From Streptomyces caniferus (GTDB taxonomy: Bacteria; Actinomycetota; Actinomycetes; Streptomycetales; Streptomycetaceae), in assembly GCF_009811555.1 (NCBI RefSeq), contig NZ_BLIN01000003.1:558001-622000 (forward strand): 64,000 bases of DNA, given 5' to 3'. The notes beneath the pieces were generated by a model. It saw only the letters and a list, made by a program, of their open reading frames with translations, was not told the origin of the DNA and did not search any database. Position 1 is the first letter of the stretch, and each line of letters opens with the position of its first letter. Of this stretch, positions 17,368 to 26,280 are shown one piece after another. The position numbers and the translations under genes are program-made.

Positions 17368-18602
17368 TGAACCTCATGCCCTTCATTGCTTGCATTAGTG
17401 GAACGGCGGCCGGATTGCGTGCCGCGCTGGAATGCGCCCATGACGGAGGCGGACCTTGCGCTGTCGCGGGCCGGGTTTTGCGTGCTCTCGGATTCGGTCG
17501 GCACGATGGAAATCGCACCGCGCCGACGGCGCTTCGGCAGACCGCCTGCGGTCGTCTCGGGAGCCGGCTGGGAGGGAGCGGGATGCCCCCCGGGCACGGT
17601 GCCGGGCGGCGGGGGACCCGCAGCCGGGTATCCCGGGGCCGCAGGGGCCCGGCCCGGAGCGCCGGGGGCCGGGTGACCAGGGGCGTTCTCGGGCGGCAAC
17701 GGGGCGGAGGCGGCCACGGCAGGACTCTCCTCGGGCTCGTGCAGGGACGTCAGCAGATCGTCGGGGAGCAGGACGACCGCGCGCACGCCGCCGTAGGGAG
17801 AGGCGGAGTCCACCGAAACGCTGAAGCCGTAGCGGGCGGCGAGCACACCGATGACGGTGAATCCGAACTGCGGCGGGTTCCCGAGGCTGGAGACGCTGGC
17901 CGCATTCGCGCTGGACAGCAGCTGGGCGGCTCGTGCCTTCTCCTCCTCGTTCATCCCGACACCGGCGTCGTCGACGACGATGCACACGCCCTTGGGCACC
18001 GGCCGGATATTGATCTCGATCATCGTTTCCGGCGCCGAATAGCTGGTGGCGTTGTCCAGCAGCTCGGCGAGCACGAGCGCGACCGGTTCAACGGCGCGGC
18101 TCACGATGGCGAAATTACTCTGCGACCGGATCTCGACGCGCGTGAAATGGCGAATACGGCCCTTCGCGCTGCGCACCACATCGTAGAGCGAGGCATTGTG
18201 CCGCCGTCGGCCGAGCCAGCCGTCGCAGAGCACGGCAATGGACTGAGCGCGCCGCGCGAACTGCGAGTTCATGTGGTCGATGTCGAGCAGATCCTGAAGG
18301 ATCTTGTGCTCGCCATAGGCCTCCTGCAGCTTGGAAATCGCCAGCTGCTGCTCGCTCGCAAGACCCTGCAGCGTCCGCATGGCGGCCTTCAGTGTGGTCT
18401 TGGTGGCCTCCTCGGCCCGGTCCTTGGCCTCTTCCACAGCCTCCGTGTAATGGTCTTCGAGATTGGCGTAATGCTGCTTGAGCTCAGCCTGTTCTTTTCG
18501 AAGCTCCGTGATTTTTTTTCTGCCGCGAATAATCGCGGTTGCGGCTACAGGGGTACCAGCGATCAAACCCCAGAACGCTGGATCCTGGAAGTATTGCGTC
18601 AT
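17364..18602 (-). CDS. cvnA: CvnA, sensor histidine kinase-like conservon protein
   Basis: 412 residues. One N-terminal hydrophobic segment (about 8-24) is followed by a charged coiled coil (about 28-95) and a GHKL ATPase domain with N-box LAELLDNATSYSAPE and G1 motif VDDAGVGMNEEEK. The C-terminal ~130 residues are a Pro/Gly/Ala-rich linker ending in a basic stretch. There is no long extracellular sensor, so this is the short CvnA type. The ATG at 18602 follows GAAGAGAG; a GTG 27 bases upstream is possible. It is the first gene of a leftward unit cvnA-B-C-D-P450-P450-crotonase. Confidence 0.92.
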   Translation of the reverse strand: MTQYFQDPAFWGLIAGTPVAATAIIRGRKKITELRKEQAELKQHYANLEDHYTEAVEEAKDRAEEATKTTLKAAMRTLQGLASEQQLAISKLQEAYGEHKILQDLLDIDHMNSQFARRAQSIAVLCDGWLGRRRHNASLYDVVRSAKGRIRHFTRVEIRSQSNFAIVSRAVEPVALVLAELLDNATSYSAPETMIEINIRPVPKGVCIVVDDAGVGMNEEEKARAAQLLSSANAASVSSLGNPPQFGFTVIGVLAARYGFSVSVDSASPYGGVRAVVLLPDDLLTSLHEPEESPAVAASAPLPPENAPGHPAPGAPGRAPAAPGYPAAGPPPPGTVPGGHPAPSQPAPETTAGGLPKRRRRGAISIVPTESESTQNPARDSARSASVMGAFQRGTQSGRRSTNASNEGHEVQ

Positions 18603-19053
18603 AGGACTCTCTTCGGACGACGGAGCCACCAGGTGTCGTATGTCTGGCCACGACGTGCGGAATCAATCGCGCTTCCAGACATACGTGAACGGCCACACAC
18701 AGTCGCCTGCCAGAAAGCCATCGAAGGGCCGGCTAATGGCATAGTTCTCCCCGGGGTGGCGGTTTGCATAGGCCAATGCGCGGAATTTCTTTCCTGCCAT
18801 ATCAGGTGAGTACCCCGTTGGCAAGTGCGATGATCTTAGCATCACCGCAACACCCTCCGTCCAACGGCGATCTGAACACCGGACAGATCTGAAGGAGATT
18901 CAACAAAGGCCTGCTTTGGGGCCATTGGGCGCGCCAGCGGCCCTCGACGCAAGCGAGTCGGACCACTCATGACGCCCCGTTGACGCAGGCACCTGTGACC
19001 TGGGTCACGCAATGGAGCGGACGTGGCGCACCGGCGCCGCTGATCGCTGCTCG
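18603..19053. other. Upstream region of the conservon
   Basis: About 450 bases with no convincing gene; a 60-codon leftward frame at 18663-18845 has no ribosome binding site and no recognisable features. The region should hold the cvnA promoter. It contains a Crp-like palindrome, listed separately. Confidence 0.5.
18995..19008. promoter_or_regulatory. Crp-like palindrome upstream of the conservon
   Basis: GTGACCTGGGTCAC is a near-perfect palindrome (GTGACC, 2-base centre, GGTCAC). It fits the Streptomyces Crp consensus GTG-N6-GNCAC exactly. It lies about 390 bases upstream of cvnA and just past the stop of the neighbouring secreted-protein gene. Function is inferred from the motif only. Confidence 0.45.
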
Positions 19054-19410
19054 TCAGCGATGCGGGGTGTCGTGGACATAGGTGATCTCGCCGCCACGGA
19101 CCCGGACGACGCGTACGGTCATGCCGCGGTCGGTCCCCCGCAGGTAGTGCGCCGTGCAATGGGTCCACGCCCCCTTGACCGCGCGCAGGTCCCTGACGCA
19201 GTCGACCGAGCGCGGCCCCCGGGGGATCACCGGCAGCGACAGATGGCCCGAGATGGAACGGGCGACCTCATCGCGCGGGACGGTATCGGTCGTCCCGTTC
19301 ACCTCGCTGGTCGCGTCCCGCTCCCCCAGCCACTGATTGCCCGCCGTGAGACTCCCCGCCAGCAGAGCCGTGCCGGCCAGCGCCAGGCCGACGACTCGCA
19401 GATTCCGCAC
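19054..19410 (-). CDS. Secreted DUF4333-like protein
   Basis: 118 residues. The GTG start follows a strong AAGGAG, which decides against longer frames. The N terminus RVVGLALAGTALLAGSL is a signal peptide or single anchor. The remainder reads VARSISGHLSLPVIPRGPRS, with one Cys in VDCVRDL and another in WTHCTAHY, then a strand-rich end TVRVVRVRGGEITYVH. The spacing of the two Cys and the closing strands resemble actinobacterial DUF4333 lipoprotein domains. Its function is unknown. Confidence 0.7.
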   Translation of the reverse strand: MRNLRVVGLALAGTALLAGSLTAGNQWLGERDATSEVNGTTDTVPRDEVARSISGHLSLPVIPRGPRSVDCVRDLRAVKGAWTHCTAHYLRGTDRGMTVRVVRVRGGEITYVHDTPHR

Positions 19411-19540
19411 GGCTCTCCTTCCAGCGGGCACACATCATGCGCCGGCCACGCCCACCGGCCGGTCACGGACAATTCTCACGGTCGCCCCGGCGCAGGCAAC
19501 AGGAGGGCCCCACCCGTGCGACCACCTGGGCGACAGTGCG

Positions 19541-20536
19541 TCAGGCGGACGGCACGGGGCCCTGCATCTGCTCGCTGATCCAGTGCAGCGAGTCGGCCAT
19601 CCGCTGGATGTAGGTGTGTCCGCTGTGCACACCGTTCGGTATTTCGAAGAGCGTGGAGTGGACCGGCCCGCCGGTGTAGTCCCTGATGAACCGCTTCACA
19701 TCGGGCACCGCCACCTCCTTGCTGCCGAGTTCGAAGGCCAGATAGACGGGCAGGCCCCGCCGCGCCGCCAGCTGCCGCGCCAGGTGGCGTGGGTCGTTGG
19801 CCCGCATCTCGGCGGGGTGGCCCTGCCACATCGGCGAATCCGGTGCCGTGTCCGGGCCGTTGACGATGGCCGCCTTGAACTTCTGCGGCTCCTTGAGCAC
19901 GGCCTTCAGCGCGGCGAACCCACCGGACGAGGACCCCATGAAGGCCCAGCCGTCACGGCTGTCGTAGGTACGGAAGTTGGCCCGCGCGAAGTCCGGTACG
20001 TCCTCGGTCAGCCAGGTGCCCATCTTCGGCCGGCCCGGGATGTCACTGCCGTCGTAGTACTTCCTGCCGGGGTTGAGCACCGGCATCACGACGATGAACG
20101 GCAGTGTCTTGCCCTCCTGCGACCACTCCGCCATCCGCTCCTCCAGCGAGAAGGCGTCCCCGGCCCAGTAGTTGAAGGGATACCCGTAGGCACCGGGCAG
20201 GGCGATCAGCACCGGAAAGCCGCTCGTGGCGTACTGCGGCTGGTCGTACTCCGGCGGCACCCAGGCCCAGATGTCCCCGGTGAAGCCGGACTTGTGCCCG
20301 TACCACTTCGTCCGCACGACCTTGGTGCCGTTCCCGGTGGTACGGAACGGGGTGAAGGAGGAGCGCGGGCCTTGCGGTCCGGCCACCCGGGGCTTGCCGT
20401 TGCGGGCGTCCGCCGCCGCATGCGCCCGCAGCCGCGGCACGCTCGACGCGTCCACGAGGCCCCTGCCGCCGCCGCAACCGGCCAGCAGCCCCAGGGCCAC
20501 CACACTCACCGCAGCACGGACGCGCAGGCACTTCAT
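19541..20536 (-). CDS. Esterase-family lipoprotein (antigen 85/esterase D-like fold)
   Basis: 331 residues. A lipobox LLAGC places the lipidated Cys at residue 21. The alpha/beta-hydrolase core has the nucleophile elbow GSSSGG (200-205, Ser202), an upstream PVLIALPGAYGYPFNYW strand with the oxyanion region, and a C-terminal FEIPNGVHSGHTY likely to carry the catalytic His. The DGWAFMGSSSGGFAAL segment is typical of the esterase/mycolyltransferase-like group. Expected to be anchored outside the membrane and to act on an ester or polysaccharide substituent. It is a single gene. Confidence 0.85.
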   Translation of the reverse strand: MKCLRVRAAVSVVALGLLAGCGGGRGLVDASSVPRLRAHAAADARNGKPRVAGPQGPRSSFTPFRTTGNGTKVVRTKWYGHKSGFTGDIWAWVPPEYDQPQYATSGFPVLIALPGAYGYPFNYWAGDAFSLEERMAEWSQEGKTLPFIVVMPVLNPGRKYYDGSDIPGRPKMGTWLTEDVPDFARANFRTYDSRDGWAFMGSSSGGFAALKAVLKEPQKFKAAIVNGPDTAPDSPMWQGHPAEMRANDPRHLARQLAARRGLPVYLAFELGSKEVAVPDVKRFIRDYTGGPVHSTLFEIPNGVHSGHTYIQRMADSLHWISEQMQGPVPSA

Positions 20537-20832
20537 CGGGACGTTCTCCTTGGATACGTGGACCGGCCGCGGGGAGCCACGCTGCCACTGCCGCGCCGGT
20601 CGAAAGACACCACTTTAAGATCGGCGGAACGGTCCTCGACGCCGGCCCCGGCCGCCGTGACCTGCCCGTCCGTCTTCCCCGGGCCCTCAGGAGACATCGC
20701 GGCACGTCAAATACAGCGACGGGGTTTCCCTCGTTCGATGAGCCCACGCGTTCTTTACCGGCCGGTCGGTTCTGGCAAGGTGGGTTCCCAGTTCGGAAGG
20801 GCGCGGCGCTGTGCCGTGGTTGGGGATGACCG

Positions 20833-22875
20833 ATGACCGCGTGGGCCGATCACCGGCCGCCGCCCGGCGTAGTGGGGCGGGCCGTTGAACATGAGCAGGT
20901 GTCCGGGCTGCTGAGCGGTGCCCCGCTGGTGACGCTCACCGGGGCCGCCGGGGTGGGCAAGAGCGTGCTGGCCCGTGCCGTCCTCACCGAGCACACCGCC
21001 CGGCACGGCGGCACCGTCATCCGGGTCGGCTGCTGGGACGGTCTGGCCGAGGGCGGCCTGACCGAGGCGCTGCTCCGGGCGGCGGGGCGGGCGGACACCG
21101 CCTGCCGGGACACCGCCCGGCCGCTCGCCCGGCAGACGGCCGACCCCCGCGTCAGCGCCTCGCCGCCCGGCCGGGCGGGCAGCGGCGCGGCGGGCGCTCC
21201 CCCGGGCGGCACGGCCCTCGCGGCGCTGGCGGCGCACTGCCGGCGGCAGCGGGCGATCGTTCTGCTCGACGACTGCGACCCGGTACTCGCCGAGTGCGCC
21301 CGGCTCGTACGACGGCTGCTGCGCGCCGACCCCTCGCTGCGCATCGTGGCGACCGCGCGTGGCCCGCTGGGGCTGGCCGAGGAGCGGGTCGTCGAGCTCG
21401 CGCCGCTTCCGGTGACGCTGGGCGAGGGGATCGCCGGACCGGCGGTCGAGCTGCTGGCCGCGCGGACCGGAAGCGCGGCGCCCGAGCTGCTGGTCGCGGT
21501 GTGCCAGGCGCTGGAGGGCTCACCGCTGGCGATCGCCCTGGCCGCGCACCAGCTGGACCGGATGTCCCTGCCGCAGCTCGCGGCGCAGGTGGGCACGGAC
21601 GGCCCGCTGTTCTACTCGGGGCCGGCGGCAACCGTGCGGCACACCTCGCTGCACGCCGCGCAGGCCGCGGGCTACGCCCTCTGCTCGCCCACCGACCGCC
21701 GGGTATGGGCGAGGCTCTCGGTGCTTCCCGGCGATTTCGATCCCTGGCTCGCCGGATGCGTCTGCACCAGCAGTGACGTCCCGGCAGCGGCGGTCGACGG
21801 CGCGCTGGAACGGCTCCGTACGGCCTCGGTCGTCGAACGCGTACGGGAGGCGGGCGATGCGCACGAGGACACCGGGGCCGCGCTGCCACCGCGCTACCGA
21901 CTGCCACGCGCCGCCCGCGACTTCGGGCGGACGCAGCTGCGCGAGGCGGGCGAGGAGTCCGCGGCGCTGCGGCGGTTCCGGCAGGCCTGTGCGGCGCTCG
22001 CGGCCGAGGCGCAGATCGCCTGGCAGGGTCCGAACCAGCAGGTGGCCGTGCGGCTGGTGGAGGACGAACAGGCCAATCTCGACGCGGCGCTGACCCGGCC
22101 GCCGCAGGACGCGGAGGATGCGCTCGGCGCGCTGGAGATCGCGGTGTCGCTGTGGTTCCACTGGGCCGCCTGTGGCTTCCGCCGCGAGGGCCGGGCCCAT
22201 CTCGACCGGCTGCTGCTGCTCTCCCGCGAGGACACCGCGCTGCGGGCCCGGGCGCTGTGGCTGGCCGGCTACCTCGCCGCGCAGGAACATGCGCTCGCCG
22301 GCGCCGAGACCCTGCTCGACGAGGCATGGACGGCGGCCGTGATGCATGCGGACGCCGACGGGCTGGCCCGTATCGCGCATGCGCATGCCGTACTGGAGCT
22401 GTACCGCGGGAACACCGCGGCGGCCGTGGCGTGTCTGGAGGAGGCGACCCGGCACCACTCCAGGGATCCGTGGTTCGGGCCGGGGCCCGCCCACAGCTGG
22501 GCGCTGCTCGCCATCGCCCTCGCGCCGCTCGACCCGGAGCGGGCGAAGGCGGCGGCCCATCGCGCCTGGGAGGTCCGGCACTCCGACGGCGATTTCTGGC
22601 TGTACTCGACCGTCCTGTACGCCGAGGCCCTGACCGAGAGCGCCCACGGGAAGCCGACGACTGCCCTGCGCGCCTGTCACGAGGCGTTGGTGGCCAAGGA
22701 ACGCGTCGGCGACCCGCTGTTCATCGCAGGGGTCCGCAACATGCTGGCGGATCTGCGACGGACGGGGCGCGACGGGGCGGCGACGGACGCCGACGAGGAG
22801 ACCCCGTGGTGGCAGCGCGGCGGGCCGGGCGTACGGGCGCGGCCGTTCTTCTCGCGGCTGCGGGCCGGGTCGTGA
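20833..22875 (+). CDS. NB-ARC-type NTPase with TPR-like C terminus
   Basis: 680 residues. The P-loop is GAAGVGKS (37-44) and Walker B is AIVLLDD (141-147), followed by an RIVATARGPLG sensor segment, which together match the NTPase module of AfsR/LuxR-family (STAND) regulators. The C-terminal half (about 390-640) is an alpha-helical repeat region of TPR type. Unlike SARP or LAL regulators, no DNA-binding domain can be seen at either end, so it may act through a partner. The 296 bases upstream (20537-20832), shared with the divergent esterase gene, hold no other gene. Confidence 0.8.
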   Translation: MTAWADHRPPPGVVGRAVEHEQVSGLLSGAPLVTLTGAAGVGKSVLARAVLTEHTARHGGTVIRVGCWDGLAEGGLTEALLRAAGRADTACRDTARPLARQTADPRVSASPPGRAGSGAAGAPPGGTALAALAAHCRRQRAIVLLDDCDPVLAECARLVRRLLRADPSLRIVATARGPLGLAEERVVELAPLPVTLGEGIAGPAVELLAARTGSAAPELLVAVCQALEGSPLAIALAAHQLDRMSLPQLAAQVGTDGPLFYSGPAATVRHTSLHAAQAAGYALCSPTDRRVWARLSVLPGDFDPWLAGCVCTSSDVPAAAVDGALERLRTASVVERVREAGDAHEDTGAALPPRYRLPRAARDFGRTQLREAGEESAALRRFRQACAALAAEAQIAWQGPNQQVAVRLVEDEQANLDAALTRPPQDAEDALGALEIAVSLWFHWAACGFRREGRAHLDRLLLLSREDTALRARALWLAGYLAAQEHALAGAETLLDEAWTAAVMHADADGLARIAHAHAVLELYRGNTAAAVACLEEATRHHSRDPWFGPGPAHSWALLAIALAPLDPERAKAAAHRAWEVRHSDGDFWLYSTVLYAEALTESAHGKPTTALRACHEALVAKERVGDPLFIAGVRNMLADLRRTGRDGAATDADEETPWWQRGGPGVRARPFFSRLRAGS

Positions 22876-23001
22876 GGACGGGGGCCCCGACGACCGGTCC
22901 CTGGGCCGGGCGCCCTCCGCGGGCCGTCGAAGAACACGCTGGGTGACGCGGTGACCGCGTTCGGGATGCGGGAGCCACGGGCCGGTCGCATGCTGGGAAG
23001 C

Positions 23002-23211
23002 ATGAAGCGTGCCCCCGTGATCGTGCACCCGCCCTCCTCCGGCGGCCGCCGCGTGACACTCAACGGACAGGATCTGGGACGGGCGCTGCGCACCGGTGAT
23101 GTGGCCGCGATACTGCGCCGGGCCGGTTTCTGCACCACGAAGTTCGTCTGGGACGACACCGGAATCTTCGAATGGCGCGACGGCGGACCCGATGTGTGGC
23201 TGATGCCCTGA
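23002..23211 (+). CDS. Small hypothetical protein
   Basis: 69 residues starting MKRAPVIVHPPSSGGRRVTL, with GGGAAG in front of the ATG; the frame is open 51 bases further upstream. It ends in a Trp/Asp-rich segment (KFVWDDTGIFEWRDGGPDVW). No known domain is recognised. Clean codon bias and the ribosome binding site suggest a real gene. It follows the NB-ARC gene by 126 bases on the same strand. Confidence 0.6.
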   Translation: MKRAPVIVHPPSSGGRRVTLNGQDLGRALRTGDVAAILRRAGFCTTKFVWDDTGIFEWRDGGPDVWLMP

Positions 23212-23321
23212 GGGAACACGCTGCCCTCAACGGGCCGCGGCATCACCTGACTTGTGCCGGGTGAGCCGCGGAATGCCACGGACCGCCGTACGGGCCGCCC
23301 ACAGGCAGCCCCCGGGGACGG

Positions 23322-23972
23322 TCAGTCGACCGACGCGGTGACCGGCGTCTCCGCCGCCTCGCGCGCGGCGGCCGCCTTCTTCGCGCGGAACTTCATGAGG
23401 AGGAAGGACCCGGCGCCGAACAGCAGGGCCGCGACCAGTCCGAGCCAGGAGAAGCGCTTGAGCCACGACTCGGCGACCATGCCCACGCTGTAGATCAGCG
23501 CGGTCGTACCGCCGGCCCAGACGATGCCCCCGAGGACGTTGGCGATCAGGAACTTCCAGTACGGCATCTTCAGTACGCCGGCGAGCGGGCCGGCGAAGAT
23601 GCGCAGCAGCGCGACGAAGCGGCCGAAGAAGACCGCCCACATGCCCCACTTGTCGAACTTCGCCTCGGCCATGGCGACATGGTCGGGGCCGAAGTGCTTG
23701 GGGAACTTCCGGCCCGCCCATTGCAGCAGGGGCTGGCCCCCCTTGCGTCCGATCAGATACCCGATGGAGTCACCGATGATCGCACCGGCGGACGCACAGG
23801 CACCCAGCACGACAGGATTGATGTGGTCCTGGGTCGCCGCGAGAATCGCCGCACTGACGAGGACGATCTCGCCGGGCAGCGGAATGCCCACGCTCTCCAG
23901 TCCGATGACCACCCCCACCAGGAGGTAGACGCTCACGGCCGGTACCGTCTCGAGCCACTCCTGGATGTGCAA
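23322..23972 (-). CDS. DedA-family membrane protein
   Basis: 216 residues with 4-5 hydrophobic segments. DedA/SNARE-associated signatures are GIPLPGEIVLVSAAILA, GAIIGDSIGYLIGRKGG and FFGRFVALLRIFAGPLAG, the last with the essential Arg residues. DedA proteins are thought to move phospholipids or undecaprenyl-phosphate across the membrane. The start is a TTG (LHIQEWLETV) placed 8 bases after GGAGGA; the longer frame upstream has no supporting features. Confidence 0.9.
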   Translation of the reverse strand: MHIQEWLETVPAVSVYLLVGVVIGLESVGIPLPGEIVLVSAAILAATQDHINPVVLGACASAGAIIGDSIGYLIGRKGGQPLLQWAGRKFPKHFGPDHVAMAEAKFDKWGMWAVFFGRFVALLRIFAGPLAGVLKMPYWKFLIANVLGGIVWAGGTTALIYSVGMVAESWLKRFSWLGLVAALLFGAGSFLLMKFRAKKAAAAREAAETPVTASVD

Positions 23973-24175
23973 CGCCGCTTCCTCCGCTGGTGTAGGGCCC
24001 CCGTGGGCCGTGACCCGGCATCCGTGAAACCGGTGCCGGTCGATCCCCCTGGCGCGCCACAGCACGCCCGGGAAGCGTACTCGATGGCACTGTCGAAGGG
24101 CCGAATCCGCGTGAGGTGCGCAACACCTGTACCGCGGGCCGGCCCGGGGGCCGAGCGGTCCGCCCGGAACGACGA

Positions 24176-24204
24176 CGGCCCGCCGTGCCGGGCACGACGG
24201 GCCG
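24176..24204 (-). terminator. Hairpin after the thioesterase gene
   Basis: CGGCCCG (24176-24182) pairs with CGGGCCG (24198-24204), and inside it CGTGC (24184-24188) pairs with GCACG (24192-24196), with one mismatch and a 3-base loop. It lies 23 bases past the stop at 24228. Confidence 0.6.
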
Positions 24205-24227
24205 GGGAAACCCCGCTGTGAATCAGC

Positions 24228-24692
24228 TCACTTGTTGGGGCGCAGGGTCCACACGATGCTCATCTCGCCGGTGACCGCGCCGTCCTCGCGGGTGATGGCG
24301 ATGTTCACGGGGAACTCCGGGCGCTCGCCGGCGTCGAGCTCGGCGACCACCTCGGCCACCGGGCGGCCCAGCTCCGCGGTGGCGGTGACCGGTCCCATGG
24401 CGAGCTTCTTGTAGCCGATCTCAGCGCGCACGGCCAGCGGCACCGCCCGGCCGAGCTGGTCGCCGAAGGCCGCCATCACGATGGCACCGCTGGCCGACTC
24501 GGCGAGGGTGAACATCGCGCCGGCGTGCGGTCCGCCGACGTGGTTGTGGAAGTCGGACTGGTCGGGCATGCGGACCACGGCGCGCTCGGCGGTGGTCTCG
24601 GCGAACTCGAGGTTCAGAGTGCGGGCCATCGGCACGGATGCCGCCATCATTTCGCCGATCGACGGCAGGGTCTCGGAGGACATGGGCATCAT
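24228..24692 (-). CDS. Hotdog-fold thioesterase (DUF4442/PaaI-like)
   Basis: 154 residues, a complete hotdog fold. The segment DFHNHVGGPHAGAMFTLAES matches the PaaI/YbgC-like catalytic region (N-H-x-G-G...H-A-G), followed by AEIGYKKLAMGPVTATAEL strands. It would hydrolyse a small acyl-CoA. Three in-frame ATGs lie within 10 bases (MMPMSSE), so the exact start is uncertain; the first is used. The 265 bases to the next gene hold no other gene. Confidence 0.85.
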   Translation of the reverse strand: MMPMSSETLPSIGEMMAASVPMARTLNLEFAETTAERAVVRMPDQSDFHNHVGGPHAGAMFTLAESASGAIVMAAFGDQLGRAVPLAVRAEIGYKKLAMGPVTATAELGRPVAEVVAELDAGERPEFPVNIAITREDGAVTGEMSIVWTLRPNK

Positions 24693-24957
24693 GTTACCTA
24701 GCGGTAGCTTAGGTGTGAAGGGGCGGTTCTGGTCCGGCCGTCGGCACCGTTCCGGACACCGGGGCAGAGCGCGGGCGCCGGGGAAATCCCTGTGCGGCCG
24801 CGTCTCGCCATTGCCTATCGTTGACGCCCATGCGGCCAGGACAACAGCACAGCGACGGCGGAGGGGCGAAGGCCCCGGCACACCTCGTGCGACGGGCGGC
24901 GGACGCCCCGGACCGGCGGCGGTTGTCCGCGGCCCGCTCCGCGCGGGTGCCCTCTTG

Positions 24958-26238
24958 ATGAGGGCCCGCCCCGCCTGGGCGGGGCGCAACTATCTGCTGC
25001 TCACCGGCGCCACGGTGATCGCGAACCTCGGCAGCTCCGGCGCGCTGATCGCCACCGCCTTCGCGGTGCTCGCCGCCGGCGGCTCCGCCACCGACGTCGG
25101 TCTGGTGGCCGCCGCGCGGACGGTCCCGCTGGTCCTCTTCCTGCTGATCGGCGGCGCGGTCGCCGACCGGCTGCCCCGGCACCGTGTGATGGTCGCCGCG
25201 AACGCCCTCAGCTGTGTCTCCCAGGGCCTGTTCGCGCTGCTCGTCCTGACCGGGGAGCCGCGGTTGTGGCAGATGGCCGTGCTGGCGGCCCTCGGCGGCA
25301 CGGGACAGGCGTTCTTCGCGCCGGCCTCCGAGGGCATGGTGCTGGCCAGCGTCTCCGGCGACCAGGCGGGGCGCGCTTTCGCCGTGTTCCGCATGGGCAT
25401 GAACGGCGCGAACATCGGCGGTACGGCGCTCGGCGGCGCACTGGTCGCCGCGGTCGGCCCCGGCTGGGTTTTGGCCCTCGATTCCGCCGCCTTCGCCCTC
25501 GCGGCCGCGCTCCGCGCCTTCCTCGACGTCAGCGGGGTTCCGGCGCGGGCTCCCGGTGGCGGCGTACTGCACGATCTGCGGGACGGCTGGCGGGAGGTCG
25601 TCTCCCGGCCGTGGCTGTGGGCGGTGGTGGTGCAGTTCTCCCTCGTCAACGCGGTGGTGGCGGCCGCCGAGGCGGTCTACGGGCCGCTGGTCGCCGAACA
25701 GCATCTGGGCGGACCCGGCCCCTGGGGACTGGCGCTGGCCGCGTTCGGCGCGGGCACGGCGGGCGGCGCCCTCATGATGACCAGGGTCCGGCCGCACCGC
25801 CTCCTGCTCACCGGTGCGCTGTGCATCTTCCCGCTCGCCCTGCCGTCCGCCGCGCTCGCCGTCCCGCTGCCCGTGGCCGGACTCAGCGCGATCATGTTCG
25901 CGACCGGAATCTCGGTCGAGGTCTTCGCGGTGACGTGGATGATGGCGCTGCACCAGGAGATCCCCGAGGAGAAGTTCTCCCGGGTCTCGTCCTACGACTG
26001 GCTCGGCTCCCTGGCCATGGTCCCGCTCGCCACCGCGCTGGCCGGCCCCGTACAGGACCTCATCGGCCGGAAGGCCGCGCTGTGGGGCTGCTCCGCCGTG
26101 ATCGCGCTGCTGACCGCGGCGGTGCTGTGCGTCCCCGAGGTACGGCGGCTGACCCGGCGGACGAGCCCGGCCCCGGCCGCCGGCCGGGCGGTCCCCCGCG
26201 CCGAGGCGGCGGAACCGCACCCCGCGGAGGCGGAGTGA
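24958..26238 (+). CDS. MFS transporter (MFS_3/enterobactin-exporter-like)
   Basis: 426 residues with 10-12 transmembrane helices. The MFS loop between helices 2 and 3 reads GGAVADRLPRHRVMVAAN, and the first helix is NYLLLTGATVIANLGSSGAL. The type is that of drug- or siderophore-exporting MFS_3 proteins. The C-terminal 30 residues are Ala/Pro/Glu-rich and cytoplasmic. The ATG at 24958 is chosen because the similarity begins there; a longer frame upstream reads as noise. Convergent with the spermidine synthase-like gene at a 42-base distance. Confidence 0.88.
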   Translation: MRARPAWAGRNYLLLTGATVIANLGSSGALIATAFAVLAAGGSATDVGLVAAARTVPLVLFLLIGGAVADRLPRHRVMVAANALSCVSQGLFALLVLTGEPRLWQMAVLAALGGTGQAFFAPASEGMVLASVSGDQAGRAFAVFRMGMNGANIGGTALGGALVAAVGPGWVLALDSAAFALAAALRAFLDVSGVPARAPGGGVLHDLRDGWREVVSRPWLWAVVVQFSLVNAVVAAAEAVYGPLVAEQHLGGPGPWGLALAAFGAGTAGGALMMTRVRPHRLLLTGALCIFPLALPSAALAVPLPVAGLSAIMFATGISVEVFAVTWMMALHQEIPEEKFSRVSSYDWLGSLAMVPLATALAGPVQDLIGRKAALWGCSAVIALLTAAVLCVPEVRRLTRRTSPAPAAGRAVPRAEAAEPHPAEAE

Positions 26239-26280
26239 GCGATCACCGCGCCCCTGGGGCGAAGCCGCCGCGGGCCGTGC

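Noticed and set aside
18663..18845. 60-codon leftward frame upstream of cvnA
   Set aside because: No ribosome binding site, mixed codon use and no recognisable features; treated as intergenic.
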